Source: Prevotella lacticifex (GTDB lineage Bacteria > Bacteroidota > Bacteroidia > Bacteroidales > Bacteroidaceae). From it: a stretch of DNA of 64,000 nt. Each line of letters begins with the position of its first letter. The stretch's first letter is position 1. A program made the translations under genes and the position numbers. Under the pieces are notes generated by a model. The model did no database searches. It was not told where the DNA came from and saw nothing but the letters and a program-made list of their open reading frames with translations. Of the stretch, positions 28,410 to 39,044 are shown in pieces. Location: positions 310,001-374,000 of the forward strand of contig NZ_BPTV01000001.1 of the NCBI RefSeq assembly GCF_019973375.1. The letters run 5' to 3'.

Positions 28410-28659
28410 TTGCTTTGTTGTTTTTATTAATTGTTTATGTTTTGTTTTATCTCGAAGTTCGTTCTTTTTCTTCTTTCTACAGACTCCTTTATTTATTCTC
28501 TGCCAGTCCGTTTTTCGTCCGTTGCCTTATGAGTCCAACGGGAGCCCGTTTGTCGTTTCTTTCGTCTCAGTTTCACGATAGAACCGTGTTTTTTTCGTTG
28601 TTCAAGTATTACTTTAGTCGGAATCTAAATCTTTCTTTATCATACGGTTAGACGGATTT

Positions 28660-28675
28660 TGTTTCACGTGAAACT
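28660..28675. promoter_or_regulatory. parS: parS-like ParB binding site 2
   Basis: TGTTTCACGTGAAACT differs from the parS consensus only at the last base. It lies in the apt-mnmG gap, 1.05 kb from the first site and in the same orientation of flanking bases. The rest of this 323-bp gap is T-rich with no gene. Confidence 0.88.
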
Positions 28676-28732
28676 TTAGCCCTTCTCCACGCCGCCGGGG
28701 ATTGTCTGAGAGGCGTGGAGTGGGGTAGAGGA

Positions 28733-30610
28733 CTATCGTCCGAGGAGGACGAGGAGCACGTTGATATCGCTCGGCGAGACTCCAGGAATTCGTGACGCCT
28801 GAGCGATGGTTTCGGGCTGAATGCGTTCGAGCTTCTGACGGCACTCCGTCGAGAGGTCGTGGATTTCGGAGTAGTTGAAACGGCCCTTGATCTTTATATC
28901 CTCAAGACGGTGCATCTTGTCGGCGAAGACTCGTTCGCGGTCTATATAACCTTTATATTTCATTTTTATCTCTGCACCTTCGTCGATCTCGTCGACGCGG
29001 TTTTTCGGTGAATTCAGAATTTCTTTCAGTTCCGGAATCTGGTCGGCAAGGTTCTTGAAGTTTACCTGCGGCCGTGCTATGAGGTCGGCAATCTTCACCG
29101 TTCCCTTGATGGGTGCAGTGCCGATACTCTCGAGAAATCCGTTGACGGTTTTCGGCTTCACCGGTGTTGTCATACAGAAGTCGACTATTCTATCGATGTT
29201 CTCGCGCTTCTCCTTCCACCAGTCGTAGCGCTCGCGGGTTGCGAGACCTATTTTGTACGATTTCTCCGTCAGCCGGTCGTCGGCATCGTCCTGGCGGAGC
29301 AGTATGCGGTATTCGGCCCTCGAGGTGAACATACGGTATGGTTCGTCGACGCCCTTCGTGGTGAGGTCGTCGATGAGTACGCCGATATAGCTCTCGTCGC
29401 GGTGCATGATGAACGGGTCGCTGCCACCGCAGAGCAGGGCGGCGTTGATGCCGGCAGCCGTTCCCTGGCCCCCGGCTTCCTCGTAACCCGTGGTGCCGTT
29501 GACTTGTCCGGCGAGGAAAAGACCGCCAATCATCTTCGATTCCAACGAGTGCTTGAGCTGTGTCGGGTCGAAATAATCGTATTCGATGGCATATCCCGGG
29601 CGGTAGATTTTTGCGTCTCGGAGTGCCGGAATGTGATGGATTGCCTCGAGTTGCGTCTCCCACGGCATACTCGACGAGAATCCGTTGAGGTACATCTCGT
29701 TCGTATCGGTGCCCTCGGGTTCGAGAAAGAGCGGATGACTCTTCCTGTCAGGGAAGGTTACGAGTTTTGTCTCTATCGACGGACAGTAGCGTGGTCCGGT
29801 ACTCTGTATCTGCCCGTTGAAGAGCGGTGAGTTGGCTATGTCGGCGCGGAGTATGGCGTGCACCTCCTCATTGGTGTTGCACGTCCAGCACGGCAGCTGT
29901 GGCAGCTGGCGGTGAGGACCGAAGAACGAGAACTGATGATAGTCGTTCTCGCCGGGCTGTTCCTCCATATCCTCGAAGTGAACCGAGCGCTTGTCGATGC
30001 GCACCGGAGTGCCGGTTTTCATCCGTCCCTTTCTCACTCCCCACCGCTCGATACTCTCAGCGAAGTTGTGGACGGCGGGTTCGGCGCAGCGTCCGCCCTC
30101 AACTTTCCGTCGGCCGATGTGCATGAGGCCGTTGAGGAAGGTGCCGGCGGTGACGACGACGGCCTTGGCGTGGAATTCCACGCCCCATATTGTTCTCACT
30201 CCGACGACCATCTTCGTGGTGCTGTCGACGAGGAGTTCGTCGGCCTGGTCCTGGAAGATGTCGAGGTTCGGGGTGTTGTCGAGGACATGTCGCCACTGCC
30301 AGATGAACTTTCCGCGGTCGCACTGTGCCCTCGGACTCCATACTGCCGGTCCCTTCGAGCGGTTGAGCATACGGAACTGGATGGCGGTGGCATCGGTAAC
30401 AAGGCCCATCTGTCCGCCGAGGGCGTCGATCTCGCGTACAATCTGTCCCTTGGCTATTCCGCCGACGGCCGGATTGCAGCTCATCTGCCCTATCTTGTTC
30501 ATGTCCATCGTTATCAGACACGTCTTCGCACCGATGTTGGCGGAGGCCGTGGCGGCCTCACAACCGGCGTGGCCGCCTCCGATAACTAATACGTCATAAT
30601 TGAAATTCAT
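28733..30610 (-). CDS. mnmG: tRNA uridine-5-carboxymethylaminomethyl modification enzyme MnmG (GidA)
   Basis: FAD-dependent enzyme that with MnmE modifies U34 of certain tRNAs. 625 aa. The FAD dinucleotide fold VLVIGGGHAGCEAATASA is at the N-terminus, followed by SCNPAVGGIAKGQIVREIDALGG, FLAGQVNGTTGYEEAGGQGTAAGINAAL and the C-terminal helical MnmE-binding domain ending near the SRIPGVSPSDINVLLVLL motif. In many bacteria gidA lies near the replication origin, consistent with the DnaA boxes and parS sites in this window. Confidence 0.97.
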   Translation of the reverse strand: MNFNYDVLVIGGGHAGCEAATASANIGAKTCLITMDMNKIGQMSCNPAVGGIAKGQIVREIDALGGQMGLVTDATAIQFRMLNRSKGPAVWSPRAQCDRGKFIWQWRHVLDNTPNLDIFQDQADELLVDSTTKMVVGVRTIWGVEFHAKAVVVTAGTFLNGLMHIGRRKVEGGRCAEPAVHNFAESIERWGVRKGRMKTGTPVRIDKRSVHFEDMEEQPGENDYHQFSFFGPHRQLPQLPCWTCNTNEEVHAILRADIANSPLFNGQIQSTGPRYCPSIETKLVTFPDRKSHPLFLEPEGTDTNEMYLNGFSSSMPWETQLEAIHHIPALRDAKIYRPGYAIEYDYFDPTQLKHSLESKMIGGLFLAGQVNGTTGYEEAGGQGTAAGINAALLCGGSDPFIMHRDESYIGVLIDDLTTKGVDEPYRMFTSRAEYRILLRQDDADDRLTEKSYKIGLATRERYDWWKEKRENIDRIVDFCMTTPVKPKTVNGFLESIGTAPIKGTVKIADLIARPQVNFKNLADQIPELKEILNSPKNRVDEIDEGAEIKMKYKGYIDRERVFADKMHRLEDIKIKGRFNYSEIHDLSTECRQKLERIQPETIAQASRIPGVSPSDINVLLVLLGR

Positions 30611-30675
30611 TTGTAGTCTCCTGTTTTAACGGTCGCAAAAGTAGCAAATATTTTGGAAAATTTAAACGTAAAGAC

Positions 30676-30706
30676 TTTGAATTATCATTTTAAAGTATTA
30701 ATTTTG
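30676..30706 (+). promoter_or_regulatory. Promoter of frdCAB
   Basis: TTTG at 30676-30679, a 19-bp spacer and TAATTTTG at 30699-30706. It gives a leader of about 140 nt before frdC. Confidence 0.7.
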
Positions 30707-30854
30707 CGCTGTGAATACCTACATGTAAGTATTTTATCGACAACTATTCATTGTGGGCCGTGACTGGTTCGAAAGGATATTAGTGTGAAAGTCTCTGACA
30801 TTCAAGCAGATTAATAAATTCTAACAAATTATTTTTAATAAAATTCAACAATTT

Positions 30855-31541
30855 ATGTGGTTAATCAATTCACCTATTGGTAGAAAGGTTGTGATGTCCG
30901 TAACGGGTATCTGCCTTATTCTATTTTTGACCTTCCACTGTTGTATGAATGTCGCTGCCTTTTTCTCGGCCAGTGCATACAACACAGTGTGCGAGTTCTT
31001 AGGTTCTAATTGGTATGCTGTTCTTGGCACCCTCGGCCTGGCTTTCCTCGCCGTATGCCATATCGTGTATGCCTTTATTCTTACTGCCCAGAACCGGCGT
31101 GCGCGCGGTGACGAGCGTTATGCGGTCACCGACCGTCGTCCTGAGGTGTCGTGGGCATCGCAGAACATGCTCGTTCTTGGTCTTATCATTCTTATAGGCC
31201 TTTTCCTGCACCTTTACAATTTCTGGGGTCACATGATGTTCGCCGAGCTTGCCGGTGTCAGCGTGGCTCACGATCCTGCTGACGGCTTTGCCTGGATTCA
31301 GGACACATTTGCCAATCCGGTATTCTCTATCCTCTACCTTGTATGGCTTTGCGCTATCTGGTTCCATCTCTCTCATGGTTTCTGGAGTGCTATGCAGACT
31401 TTGGGCTTCAGCGGTAAGATATGGCTCAAGCGTTGGCAGATGATAGGTATTGTCTACGTGACAGTGCTTATGGGCGTGTTCGCGTTCCTTATCCTTTCCT
31501 TCTGGCTTGGATTTGCGCCAAGCTACAGCTCAGCACTGTAA
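30855..31541 (+). CDS. frdC: Fumarate reductase/succinate dehydrogenase cytochrome b subunit
   Basis: Membrane anchor that binds heme b and exchanges electrons with menaquinone. 228 aa with five hydrophobic segments. The start (MWLINSPIGRKVVMSVTGICLILFLTFHCCMN) and the later His residues in GLFLHLYNFWGHM and AIWFHLSHGFWSAMQ are typical of the b558-type single-subunit anchor. First gene of frdCAB. Confidence 0.93.
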   Translation: MWLINSPIGRKVVMSVTGICLILFLTFHCCMNVAAFFSASAYNTVCEFLGSNWYAVLGTLGLAFLAVCHIVYAFILTAQNRRARGDERYAVTDRRPEVSWASQNMLVLGLIILIGLFLHLYNFWGHMMFAELAGVSVAHDPADGFAWIQDTFANPVFSILYLVWLCAIWFHLSHGFWSAMQTLGFSGKIWLKRWQMIGIVYVTVLMGVFAFLILSFWLGFAPSYSSAL

Positions 31542-31636
31542 ACAGCGAGGTGCCGTTCCGGTCGATACATTATAATATGTCATTACCAGAGGAATGGCAG
31601 GCTCAAAAAACTTTAAACTATTAATTAAGAAAGATT

Positions 31637-33586
31637 ATGGCTAATCAAATAGATTCAAGAATTCCTGAAGGCCCTCTTGCCGAGAAATGGACCAACTACA
31701 AGGCTCATCAGAAACTTGTCAACCCGGCCAACAAGCGTAAGCTCGACATCATCGTCGTAGGTACCGGTCTGGCCGGTGCATCGGCAGCAGCTTCTCTTGG
31801 TGAGATGGGATTCCATGTTATCAACTTCTGTATCCAGGACTCGCCTCGCCGTGCCCACTCTATCGCAGCTCAGGGTGGTATCAACGCCGCCAAGAACTAT
31901 CAGAACGACGGCGACTCCGTTTACCGTCTGTTCTACGATACTATCAAGGGTGGTGACTATCGTGCCCGCGAGGCTAACGTCTACCGTCTGGCTGAGGTCA
32001 GCGCAAACATCATCGACCAGTGCGTGGCACAGGGTGTGCCTTTCGCCCGTGAGTATGGCGGTATGCTCGCCAACCGCTCCTTCGGTGGTGTGCAGGTCTG
32101 CCGTACGTTCTACGCTAAGGGTCAGACCGGTCAGCAGCTGCTCCTCGGTGCTTACTCCTCACTGATGAAAGAGGTTAACAACGGCACCGTAGAGCTCCAC
32201 ACCCGCACAGAGGTAGAGGATATCGTCGTCATCGACGGCCGCTGCCGTGGTGTCATCGCCAAGAACCTCGTCACCGGAAAGCTCGAGCGCTACGGCGCAC
32301 ACGCTGTCTGTCTGGCTACCGGCGGTTACGGCAACACCTACTTCCTGTCGACAAACGCTATGGGCTGTAACTGCACAGCTGCCGTCCAGGCTTACCGCAA
32401 GGGTGCTTACTTTGCTAATCCATGTTTCGTCCAGATTCACCCAACCTGTATTCCTGTCCATGGCGACAAGCAGTCGAAGCTGACTCTTATGTCGGAGTCG
32501 CTCCGTAACGACGGCCGCATTTGGGTACCGAAGAACCTCGAGGATGCTAAAAAACTGCAGCGCGGAGAGATTAAAGGACGTGACATTCCTGAGGAGGACC
32601 GTGACTACTATCTGGAGCGCCGCTATCCGGCATTCGGAAACCTCGTCCCGCGTGACGTTGCTTCGCGTGCCGCCAAGGAGCGCACCGATGCCGGATATGG
32701 TGTGAACAACACCGGTCTGGCTGTGTTCCTCGACTTCTCCGAGGCTTTCCAGCGCCTCGGCCGCAAGCGTGTCGACGAGCGTTACGGTAACCTCTTCGAT
32801 ATGTATCAGGAGATTACCGATGTCGACCCGCACGAGAATCCTATGATGATATTCCCGGCTATCCACTACACCATGGGTGGTCTGTGGGTAGACTATGAGC
32901 TTCAGACATCCATCAAGGGTCTCTTCGCCCTCGGCGAGTGTAACTTCTCCGACCACGGTGCTAACCGCCTCGGTGCATCGGCACTGATGCAGGGACTCTC
33001 CGACGGTTACTTCGTCATTCCTTATACTATGCAGAACTACCTCTCCGACCAGATTCAGGTGCCGCACATCGACACAAAGGCTCCTGAGTTCGACGCTGCT
33101 GAGAAGGCTGTCCAGGCCGAGATCGACCGCATATACAATATCAAGGGCGACGAGAGCGTAGACCACATCCACAAGAAGCTCTACCACATCATGTGGGACT
33201 ATGTAGGTATGGCACGTAACGAGGCCGGTCTGAAGAAGGCCCTCGCCATGCTGAAGGACATCCGTAAGGAGTTCAACGAGCACGTCCGCATCCCTGGCGA
33301 CAAGGAGGGTCTGAACGTCGAACTCGACAAGGCTATCCACCTCCGCGACTTCATCACCATGGGTGAGCTTATCGCCTACGATGCCCTGGAGCGTAAGGAG
33401 AGCTGCGGCGGACACTTCCGCGAGGAGAGCCAGACCGAGGAAGGCGAGGCTAAGCGTGACGACGAGAATTTCATGTACGTTGCTTGTTGGCAGTACCAGG
33501 GCTCTGACGAAGTAGCTCCAACGCTGCTCAAGGAACCTCTTGACTACCAGTATATTAAGGTTCAGGTACGTAACTACAAGAAGTAA
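31637..33586 (+). CDS. frdA: Fumarate reductase/succinate dehydrogenase flavoprotein subunit
   Basis: Catalytic subunit with covalent FAD, 649 aa. It has the N-terminal FAD fold ([21 protein letters not shown]), the flavinylation region around [24 protein letters not shown], the dicarboxylate-site segment [13 protein letters not shown], and [22 protein letters not shown]. It follows frdC by 95 bp and precedes frdB by 47 bp. In anaerobic Bacteroidota this complex reduces fumarate during succinate formation; direction cannot be told from sequence alone. Confidence 0.96.
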   Translation: MANQIDSRIPEGPLAEKWTNYKAHQKLVNPANKRKLDIIVVGTGLAGASAAASLGEMGFHVINFCIQDSPRRAHSIAAQGGINAAKNYQNDGDSVYRLFYDTIKGGDYRAREANVYRLAEVSANIIDQCVAQGVPFAREYGGMLANRSFGGVQVCRTFYAKGQTGQQLLLGAYSSLMKEVNNGTVELHTRTEVEDIVVIDGRCRGVIAKNLVTGKLERYGAHAVCLATGGYGNTYFLSTNAMGCNCTAAVQAYRKGAYFANPCFVQIHPTCIPVHGDKQSKLTLMSESLRNDGRIWVPKNLEDAKKLQRGEIKGRDIPEEDRDYYLERRYPAFGNLVPRDVASRAAKERTDAGYGVNNTGLAVFLDFSEAFQRLGRKRVDERYGNLFDMYQEITDVDPHENPMMIFPAIHYTMGGLWVDYELQTSIKGLFALGECNFSDHGANRLGASALMQGLSDGYFVIPYTMQNYLSDQIQVPHIDTKAPEFDAAEKAVQAEIDRIYNIKGDESVDHIHKKLYHIMWDYVGMARNEAGLKKALAMLKDIRKEFNEHVRIPGDKEGLNVELDKAIHLRDFITMGELIAYDALERKESCGGHFREESQTEEGEAKRDDENFMYVACWQYQGSDEVAPTLLKEPLDYQYIKVQVRNYKK

Positions 33587-33633
33587 TTGGCACCTCAGGA
33601 CTTTAAAACTATAAATTATAAACTAATACAGCA

Positions 33634-34389
33634 ATGGATACAAATATAAGTTTCACACTTAAAGTCTGGCGTCAGAAGGGTCCTAACGAGAAAGGCCATT
33701 TTGACACCTTCGAGATGAAGGACATCCCCGGTGATACTTCTTTCCTCGAAATGTTGGACATCCTCAACGAGCAGCTCATCGAGGACGGCAAGGAGCCTTT
33801 CGTCTTCGACCATGACTGCCGTGAGGGAATCTGCGGTATGTGCTCACTCTATATCAACGGTCATCCACACGGACCGGCTCAGGGTGCTACTACCTGCCAG
33901 CTCTACATGCGCCGTTTCCACGACGGCGACGTCATCACCGTCGAGCCGTGGCGCTCGGCAGCCTTCCCTGTCATCCGCGACTGCATGGTCGACCGCTCAG
34001 CTTTCGACAAGATTATCGCTGCCGGCGGTTATACATCGGTGCGCACAGGACAGGCTCAGGACGCCAACGCTATCCTCATCCCTAAGGATGCTGCCGACGA
34101 GGCTATGGACTGCGCTACATGTATTGGCTGCGGAGCATGCGTAGCTGCATGTAAGAATGGCTCGGCAATGCTCTTCGTATCGTCGAAGGTCAGCCAGCTG
34201 GCACTCCTCCCACAGGGTCGTCCGGAGGCTGCAAAGCGTGCCAAGGCTATGGTCATGAAGATGGAGGAGCTCGGATTCGGTAACTGCACCAACACCCGCG
34301 CTTGTGAGGCTGAGTGCCCGAAGAATGAGTCGATAGCCAATATCGCTCGTCTGAACCGTGAGTTCATCAAGGCAAAGCTTGCTGACTAA
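33634..34389 (+). CDS. frdB: Fumarate reductase/succinate dehydrogenase iron-sulfur subunit
   Basis: 251-aa electron-transfer subunit. The N-terminal [2Fe-2S] ferredoxin domain shows [27 protein letters not shown]. The C-terminal domain has [19 protein letters not shown] and later [16 protein letters not shown] for the other clusters. Last gene of frdCAB, followed by a strong terminator. Confidence 0.96.
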   Translation: MDTNISFTLKVWRQKGPNEKGHFDTFEMKDIPGDTSFLEMLDILNEQLIEDGKEPFVFDHDCREGICGMCSLYINGHPHGPAQGATTCQLYMRRFHDGDVITVEPWRSAAFPVIRDCMVDRSAFDKIIAAGGYTSVRTGQAQDANAILIPKDAADEAMDCATCIGCGACVAACKNGSAMLFVSSKVSQLALLPQGRPEAAKRAKAMVMKMEELGFGNCTNTRACEAECPKNESIANIARLNREFIKAKLAD

Positions 34390-34417
34390 TATTCTATCAC
34401 ACGATTAATACTTCTCT

Positions 34418-34451
34418 AAAAGTCCGTCGGAATAACCTCCGGCGGACTTTT
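34418..34451 (+). terminator. Terminator of frdCAB
   Basis: A 14-bp stem with one G-T pair (34418-34431 with 34438-34451), loop AATAACC less the paired bases, ending in TTTTT. The next 270 bp hold nothing I can identify. Confidence 0.9.
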
Positions 34452-34719
34452 TCACGATTATAGCGACTTATGGCGGTACGCGGGAATGTCAGCCCGGTGG
34501 TTGGATGAGCTGTTTCTTGGTGTATATATCTTGGTTGGAGATTTTGTCTTACTTGAGGATTGAAAGCTATACCATCGTTTTTGAGTATAATCTGATGGCA
34601 TTGCATCTGGTCGTTCACTAAAGTGGAAATCCTTTTCTTTGCCGTTGCTGTTCCATTTGTCGCAAATTGTCATTAATTCCGAAAATTTTGGCCGTGATAG
34701 AAGAATAATTGCCAAAAAA

Positions 34720-34751
34720 CTTGAAATCGCTCAAAAAGTTTTGTATATTTG
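34720..34751 (+). promoter_or_regulatory. Promoter of the DUF3943 gene
   Basis: CTTG at 34720-34723, a 20-bp spacer and TATATTTG at 34744-34751; the ATG follows about 80 bp later. Confidence 0.6.
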
Positions 34752-34830
34752 CAGTTAGTTTTTAATATTGCGGTAAAACGAACCGTTTCGCTACAGTTAT
34801 TATTCCATTCTGATTCATCTTTGTTTTCCC

Positions 34831-37452
34831 ATGAAGAGACGACTGCTTTTTATCATCATACTATTTCTGTCCACCTCTTTTGGTTATTGTCAGGAAACAG
34901 GGTCCGACAGTGCTTTCGTAAAGACTGCTATCCCACGGCATTTCTATAAGAATCTGGCTTTCGGCGGTCAACGGCGTGAGAGTGACTCTCTGAGTGTGGC
35001 ATCGGTGAACGTAGGATTGTGGACGGCTGTCGATACGCTCCGTGGTCTCCAGTTGGGATTGTTCAAGTCGGGAACCTCGCAGCGTATGTCGGGGGTTAGT
35101 ATCGGTGGAATCTTCAACGGCCATTTGGGCAGTGTGAGTGGTGTGCAGGCGGCCTTAGGAACTAATCTTACGGTGGGAATGTTCAAAGGGCTGCAACTTG
35201 GCAGTTTCAATGTCGCTGGCTATCAGCACGGACTGCAGGTGGGAATGCTGTCGAATCTCTCGGCTCATCCTCTCTACGGTGTGCAGATTGCCGCTCTGAC
35301 GAATGTCACAAAGGGTATGCGCGGTGGCGTGCAGGTGGGAATGCTGAACATCAATTCGGGCGACCAGCGTGGATTCCAGTTCGGTACATACAACTACGCC
35401 GACACCCTCTGCGGATTCCAGCTTGGCATCATCAATGTCACCGACCGCAGTCCTAAGGGCTATCAGATAGGCATCCTTAATATGACTAATGAGAATGACA
35501 GCCGTCATCTCGGTCTTATCAATATCAATCCACGTACGCGCATACAGCTCATGGCGTACAGCGGCAACTACAACAAGCTGTCTGTGGGTGTGAGGTTCCG
35601 CAACCGCAGTACATACTATATCGTCGGTTTGAACTCCTTTTACTCCGGTTTCGGTGTGAAAAACTATTCCGGTGGTATCGGCTATCGTATAGGACAGTAT
35701 TTTAATCTCTCGCCGAAGTTCTCGCTCAGTGGGGATATCGGCTACTCACATATAGAAACTTTCCAGGACGAGACCGCTACGCGCCCTGAGCGTATGTACT
35801 CGCTCGAATGGCGCATCAACGCCGACTGGCAGATAAACAAGTATCTCGGTGCGTTCGTCTCGGGAGGCTACGGACAGACACGATGGTACAACCACCACCG
35901 CCGCTTCAACAGTAAGCCTATCGTAGAAGCCGGTCTGACCTTCGACCTCCGGCCGTTGCGCAACGACGTTAGCGGTCTGGAGGCACTGGCAAGGCGGAAG
36001 GGAATGACCGACCGGCAGTTTGAAGCAATGTTCGGGATATATAAGGGGTCGGAACGCGACAGCCTCTACGCCTATAACCTCCCGTCGTTCATGAGGAAAC
36101 GGCCGTGGAGAGCGGTGGCCGAGGATGTGGGTATCAACCTCCTCGTCCACTACTTCGACCGTTTCGTCCTCAATGCCGACTATGCCCAGACCAACTTCTC
36201 GACAATGGCGGATAACTTCCGCAACGGATTCGTGTGGGACAACGACCAGTTCTCCACCAATCAGTTTGCACATCCATATCACGGCAACCTCTATTTCAAT
36301 ACGGCCCGCAATAATGGCCTGAACTTCTGGACGAGCATTCCCTATGCCCTCGGAGGCAGCCTGATGTGGGAGTTCTGGGGCGAGAATGAGCCTCCGGCCA
36401 TCAACGATGTCATCTCGACCACATGCGGAGGAATGGCCCTCGGTGAGGTGTTCTACCGCACATCGGCCCTCGCTCTCGACGACAGTAAGGTGGGATGGCC
36501 ACGATTCTGGCACGAGCTCGCTGCCGGTATCCTCAATCCTGTGAGGCTCTTCAACCGCATCATCACGGGCGACGCGTGGAGGGTGAGGACCAGCCACAAC
36601 CTCTACCATGACTACAACCGTATACCTGTCGACGCTACAGTGATGATTGGCGGTCGCTATGTGGCCGACGAGAACAGTATTGCCCGTGGCAGCAGGAATT
36701 TGAGGTTCGGTTTCCATCTCGACTATGGCGACAGCTACGCCGATGAGCCTACGCAGCCTTACGACTACTTTACGGCCGACATCGGGTTCAATGTCGGTAC
36801 GCAGCCGTTCCTCAGCGACGTCCATCTCATTGGCCGTCTGTACGGCCATAACATCTATGAGGGAAAACGGTTCCGCGCCCAGTGGGGTATATTCCAGCAC
36901 TTCGACTATTATGCCTCGGACAGCATACGGGGGTCGGAGATGAAGAATCCGTTTGAGATAAGTGAGACGGCGGCCTTCGGACCAGGACTGCTCATGCAGT
37001 TTCCGGCTACAGGCAGTCTGTCGCTGTTGGAGCAGAAACTGTATGTCAACGGCATCCTCCTCGGGGGAAGCAAGAGTGACTACTACCATATTATCGACCG
37101 CGACTATAACATAGGAAGCGGGTTCGGATGGAAGTCGAACACACGGATGAACTTCAAAAACTTCGGAAACTTCATCCTCAACGTGGAATACTACCGGCTG
37201 TGGACGTGGAAAGGATTCGAGAAGAAGGACATCGAGGCTCCCGACTTCAATCCTCTCTTCCTCAACGCTCAGGGCGACAAGAGCAACGCCCAGCTGCTCG
37301 TCATCGCTCCTGTGGCCGAGATAAAGGTTGGGAACGGATGGAATATTATCATTCATGGGGCGTTCTACAACCGTCTGACGCATTATGCTTATCACCCGAA
37401 TAAGCACAGCAGCACTTATGAGCTGACCGTTGGCGGGGCGTTCCACTTCTGA
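34831..37452 (+). CDS. DUF3943 outer-membrane-type protein with GLQxG repeats
   Basis: 873 aa with a signal peptide of about 20 residues (MKRRLLFIIILFLSTSFGYC). Residues about 60-230 consist of repeats of roughly 17-25 residues built on GLQLG/GVQVG plus NV or NL (GLQLGLFKSG, GLQVGMLSNL, GVQVGMLNIN, GFQLGIINVT), which suggests a beta-rich repeat. The central part, about 480-560, is a DUF3943 domain (HPYHGNLYFNTARNNGLNFW, NDVISTTCGGMALGE). The end ends in alternating aromatic strands and a final Phe (VGGAFHF), typical of an outer-membrane barrel. Function unknown. The next gene starts 9 bp downstream, so they are probably cotranscribed. Confidence 0.8.
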   Translation: MKRRLLFIIILFLSTSFGYCQETGSDSAFVKTAIPRHFYKNLAFGGQRRESDSLSVASVNVGLWTAVDTLRGLQLGLFKSGTSQRMSGVSIGGIFNGHLGSVSGVQAALGTNLTVGMFKGLQLGSFNVAGYQHGLQVGMLSNLSAHPLYGVQIAALTNVTKGMRGGVQVGMLNINSGDQRGFQFGTYNYADTLCGFQLGIINVTDRSPKGYQIGILNMTNENDSRHLGLININPRTRIQLMAYSGNYNKLSVGVRFRNRSTYYIVGLNSFYSGFGVKNYSGGIGYRIGQYFNLSPKFSLSGDIGYSHIETFQDETATRPERMYSLEWRINADWQINKYLGAFVSGGYGQTRWYNHHRRFNSKPIVEAGLTFDLRPLRNDVSGLEALARRKGMTDRQFEAMFGIYKGSERDSLYAYNLPSFMRKRPWRAVAEDVGINLLVHYFDRFVLNADYAQTNFSTMADNFRNGFVWDNDQFSTNQFAHPYHGNLYFNTARNNGLNFWTSIPYALGGSLMWEFWGENEPPAINDVISTTCGGMALGEVFYRTSALALDDSKVGWPRFWHELAAGILNPVRLFNRIITGDAWRVRTSHNLYHDYNRIPVDATVMIGGRYVADENSIARGSRNLRFGFHLDYGDSYADEPTQPYDYFTADIGFNVGTQPFLSDVHLIGRLYGHNIYEGKRFRAQWGIFQHFDYYASDSIRGSEMKNPFEISETAAFGPGLLMQFPATGSLSLLEQKLYVNGILLGGSKSDYYHIIDRDYNIGSGFGWKSNTRMNFKNFGNFILNVEYYRLWTWKGFEKKDIEAPDFNPLFLNAQGDKSNAQLLVIAPVAEIKVGNGWNIIIHGAFYNRLTHYAYHPNKHSSTYELTVGGAFHF

Positions 37453-37461
37453 TTCATAGCT

Positions 37462-38964
37462 ATGGAACTCATTGACGACAATACACGGAAATTCATTCTC
37501 GACCATCGCAACGATGATGTGCGCCGTCTGGCTCTTGCTGCCGACAAGTACAGCGGGGTCGATGTGCGGATGGCTGTCGACCAGATACAAGGGTGGCAGA
37601 CGGCTCGTCGTAAGCTGCCGTCGTGGGCTGCCACCGACGGAATAGTCTATCCTCCGCATCTGAATATGGAACAGTGCTCGAGTGAGACGACGGCAACGTA
37701 CAAGAGAATGGTGGCGGCTGACGACGGAAATGGGCCTCACGGCATCCTCGTCGACCTCACCGGGGGCTTTGGTGTCGACTTCAGCTTTCTGTCGCGGGCT
37801 TTCCGTAGAGCTGTTTATGTGGAGCGAAACGAGAGTCTATGCACCATAGCGCGGCATAACTTCCGCATGCTCGGCATGGATAATGCCGCGGTCGTCAATG
37901 CCGACAGCTCCGATGTGGCGTTCATCGAGGGGCTGCCGGGAATCATTGAGGAACAGTTCCATTCAGCAGATGGAAAGTCGTCTGCTGAGAAAGGGACTGA
38001 AGACACTAATGATGAAGTCGATAGTGGGGTGCAGAATCATATCGAGAGACTTGCCAAAGTGCCTGAATCGGCTACTGCCAAAGCCGATAATGAGGTCACG
38101 GTGTTCCTCGACCCGGCGCGAAGGGATTCTTACGGCAGGAAGATGGTGTCGATACGCGACTGCGAACCCGATGTCTTGGCACTTTTGCCGGCACTGTCCC
38201 GTTTCACGTCGACGCTCATACTGAAACTCTCGCCAATGCTCGATTGGCATGAGGCTGTACGGGAGATTAATGCCGTTGGCTGCGTAGTGGCCGTAGATAA
38301 GGCTAATATGGTGCCGGAGGATGATGCTAATGCCGATGGCGTGGGTCCGACAAAAGACGGAAAATCTCTCTTTACGGTTTCTTCTGTCCATATCGTGGCC
38401 GTGAGAAACGAATGCAAGGAATTGCTCATCGTTGCCAAGAATGACCGTCAGAAGACTCTATATGGCGGTTGTGAGCATGATTGCGAGCCGAAGATGTATT
38501 GTGTCGACGACGGCAATGTTTTCAGTTGCTCTTTAAAGGAGGCCATGGAACACTCTGCTGTTGCCTTGGCGACGCTACCAAAGGGTGATGGCGGGGATGT
38601 GACGACGTATCTTTATGTTCCAAACAGTGCCGTCATGAAGGCCGGATGTTTCCATGTCTTGGCCTCGCATTATGCCGTTGACGGTGTGGGACCCAACTCG
38701 CATCTGTTCGTTTCCGGTCGGATGATTGACGGATTCCCGGGACGCGTGTTCCGCATCATTGCCGTTTCGTCGATGAACAAGCGGGAGTTAAAGCGGAGTC
38801 TTGCAGGTGTCAAACACGCTAATATAGCCACACGCAACTTTCCTATGAGCGTCGAAGTACTGCGTAAACGGCTGAAAGTGACCGACGGAGGCGACGTTTA
38901 TATATTCGCAACGACAGTCGCTGACGGCTCGCATGTATTAATAATAACCAAAAAAGCAACTTGA
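37462..38964 (+). CDS. THUMP-like domain class I SAM-dependent methyltransferase
   Basis: 500 aa. A Rossmann methyltransferase core has the SAM-binding motif DLTGGFGVDFSFLSRAF near residue 97, the acidic strand end VYVERNESLC, and a motif IV-like FLDPARRDSYGRKM near residue 215. The last 90 residues match the THUMP-like domain (HANIATRNFPMSVEVLRKRLKV). Related proteins are thought to act on RNA, but the substrate is not known. The region 170-210 is low in conservation and looks like a linker. Confidence 0.85.
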   Translation: MELIDDNTRKFILDHRNDDVRRLALAADKYSGVDVRMAVDQIQGWQTARRKLPSWAATDGIVYPPHLNMEQCSSETTATYKRMVAADDGNGPHGILVDLTGGFGVDFSFLSRAFRRAVYVERNESLCTIARHNFRMLGMDNAAVVNADSSDVAFIEGLPGIIEEQFHSADGKSSAEKGTEDTNDEVDSGVQNHIERLAKVPESATAKADNEVTVFLDPARRDSYGRKMVSIRDCEPDVLALLPALSRFTSTLILKLSPMLDWHEAVREINAVGCVVAVDKANMVPEDDANADGVGPTKDGKSLFTVSSVHIVAVRNECKELLIVAKNDRQKTLYGGCEHDCEPKMYCVDDGNVFSCSLKEAMEHSAVALATLPKGDGGDVTTYLYVPNSAVMKAGCFHVLASHYAVDGVGPNSHLFVSGRMIDGFPGRVFRIIAVSSMNKRELKRSLAGVKHANIATRNFPMSVEVLRKRLKVTDGGDVYIFATTVADGSHVLIITKKAT

Positions 38965-38966
38965 TT

Positions 38967-38998
38967 TTTGGATAATTGACATTTATTTCTTACTTTTG
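38967..38998 (+). promoter_or_regulatory. Promoter of the GNAT-like gene
   Basis: TTTG at 38967-38970, a 20-bp spacer and TACTTTTG at 38991-38998; the ATG follows 46 bp later. Confidence 0.75.
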
Positions 38999-39044
38999 CG
39001 TGTTTAAAAGGAAATCTGTAATTGCAAATTCAGAAAAATAAGAC

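Noticed and set aside
32159..33415. 418-codon antisense frame within frdA
   Set aside because: Antisense to the strongly conserved flavoprotein gene.
35746..37740. 664-codon antisense frame across the DUF3943 gene
   Set aside because: Antisense to a signal-peptide-bearing, promoter-led gene with a known domain; the shadow protein has no domain or signal.
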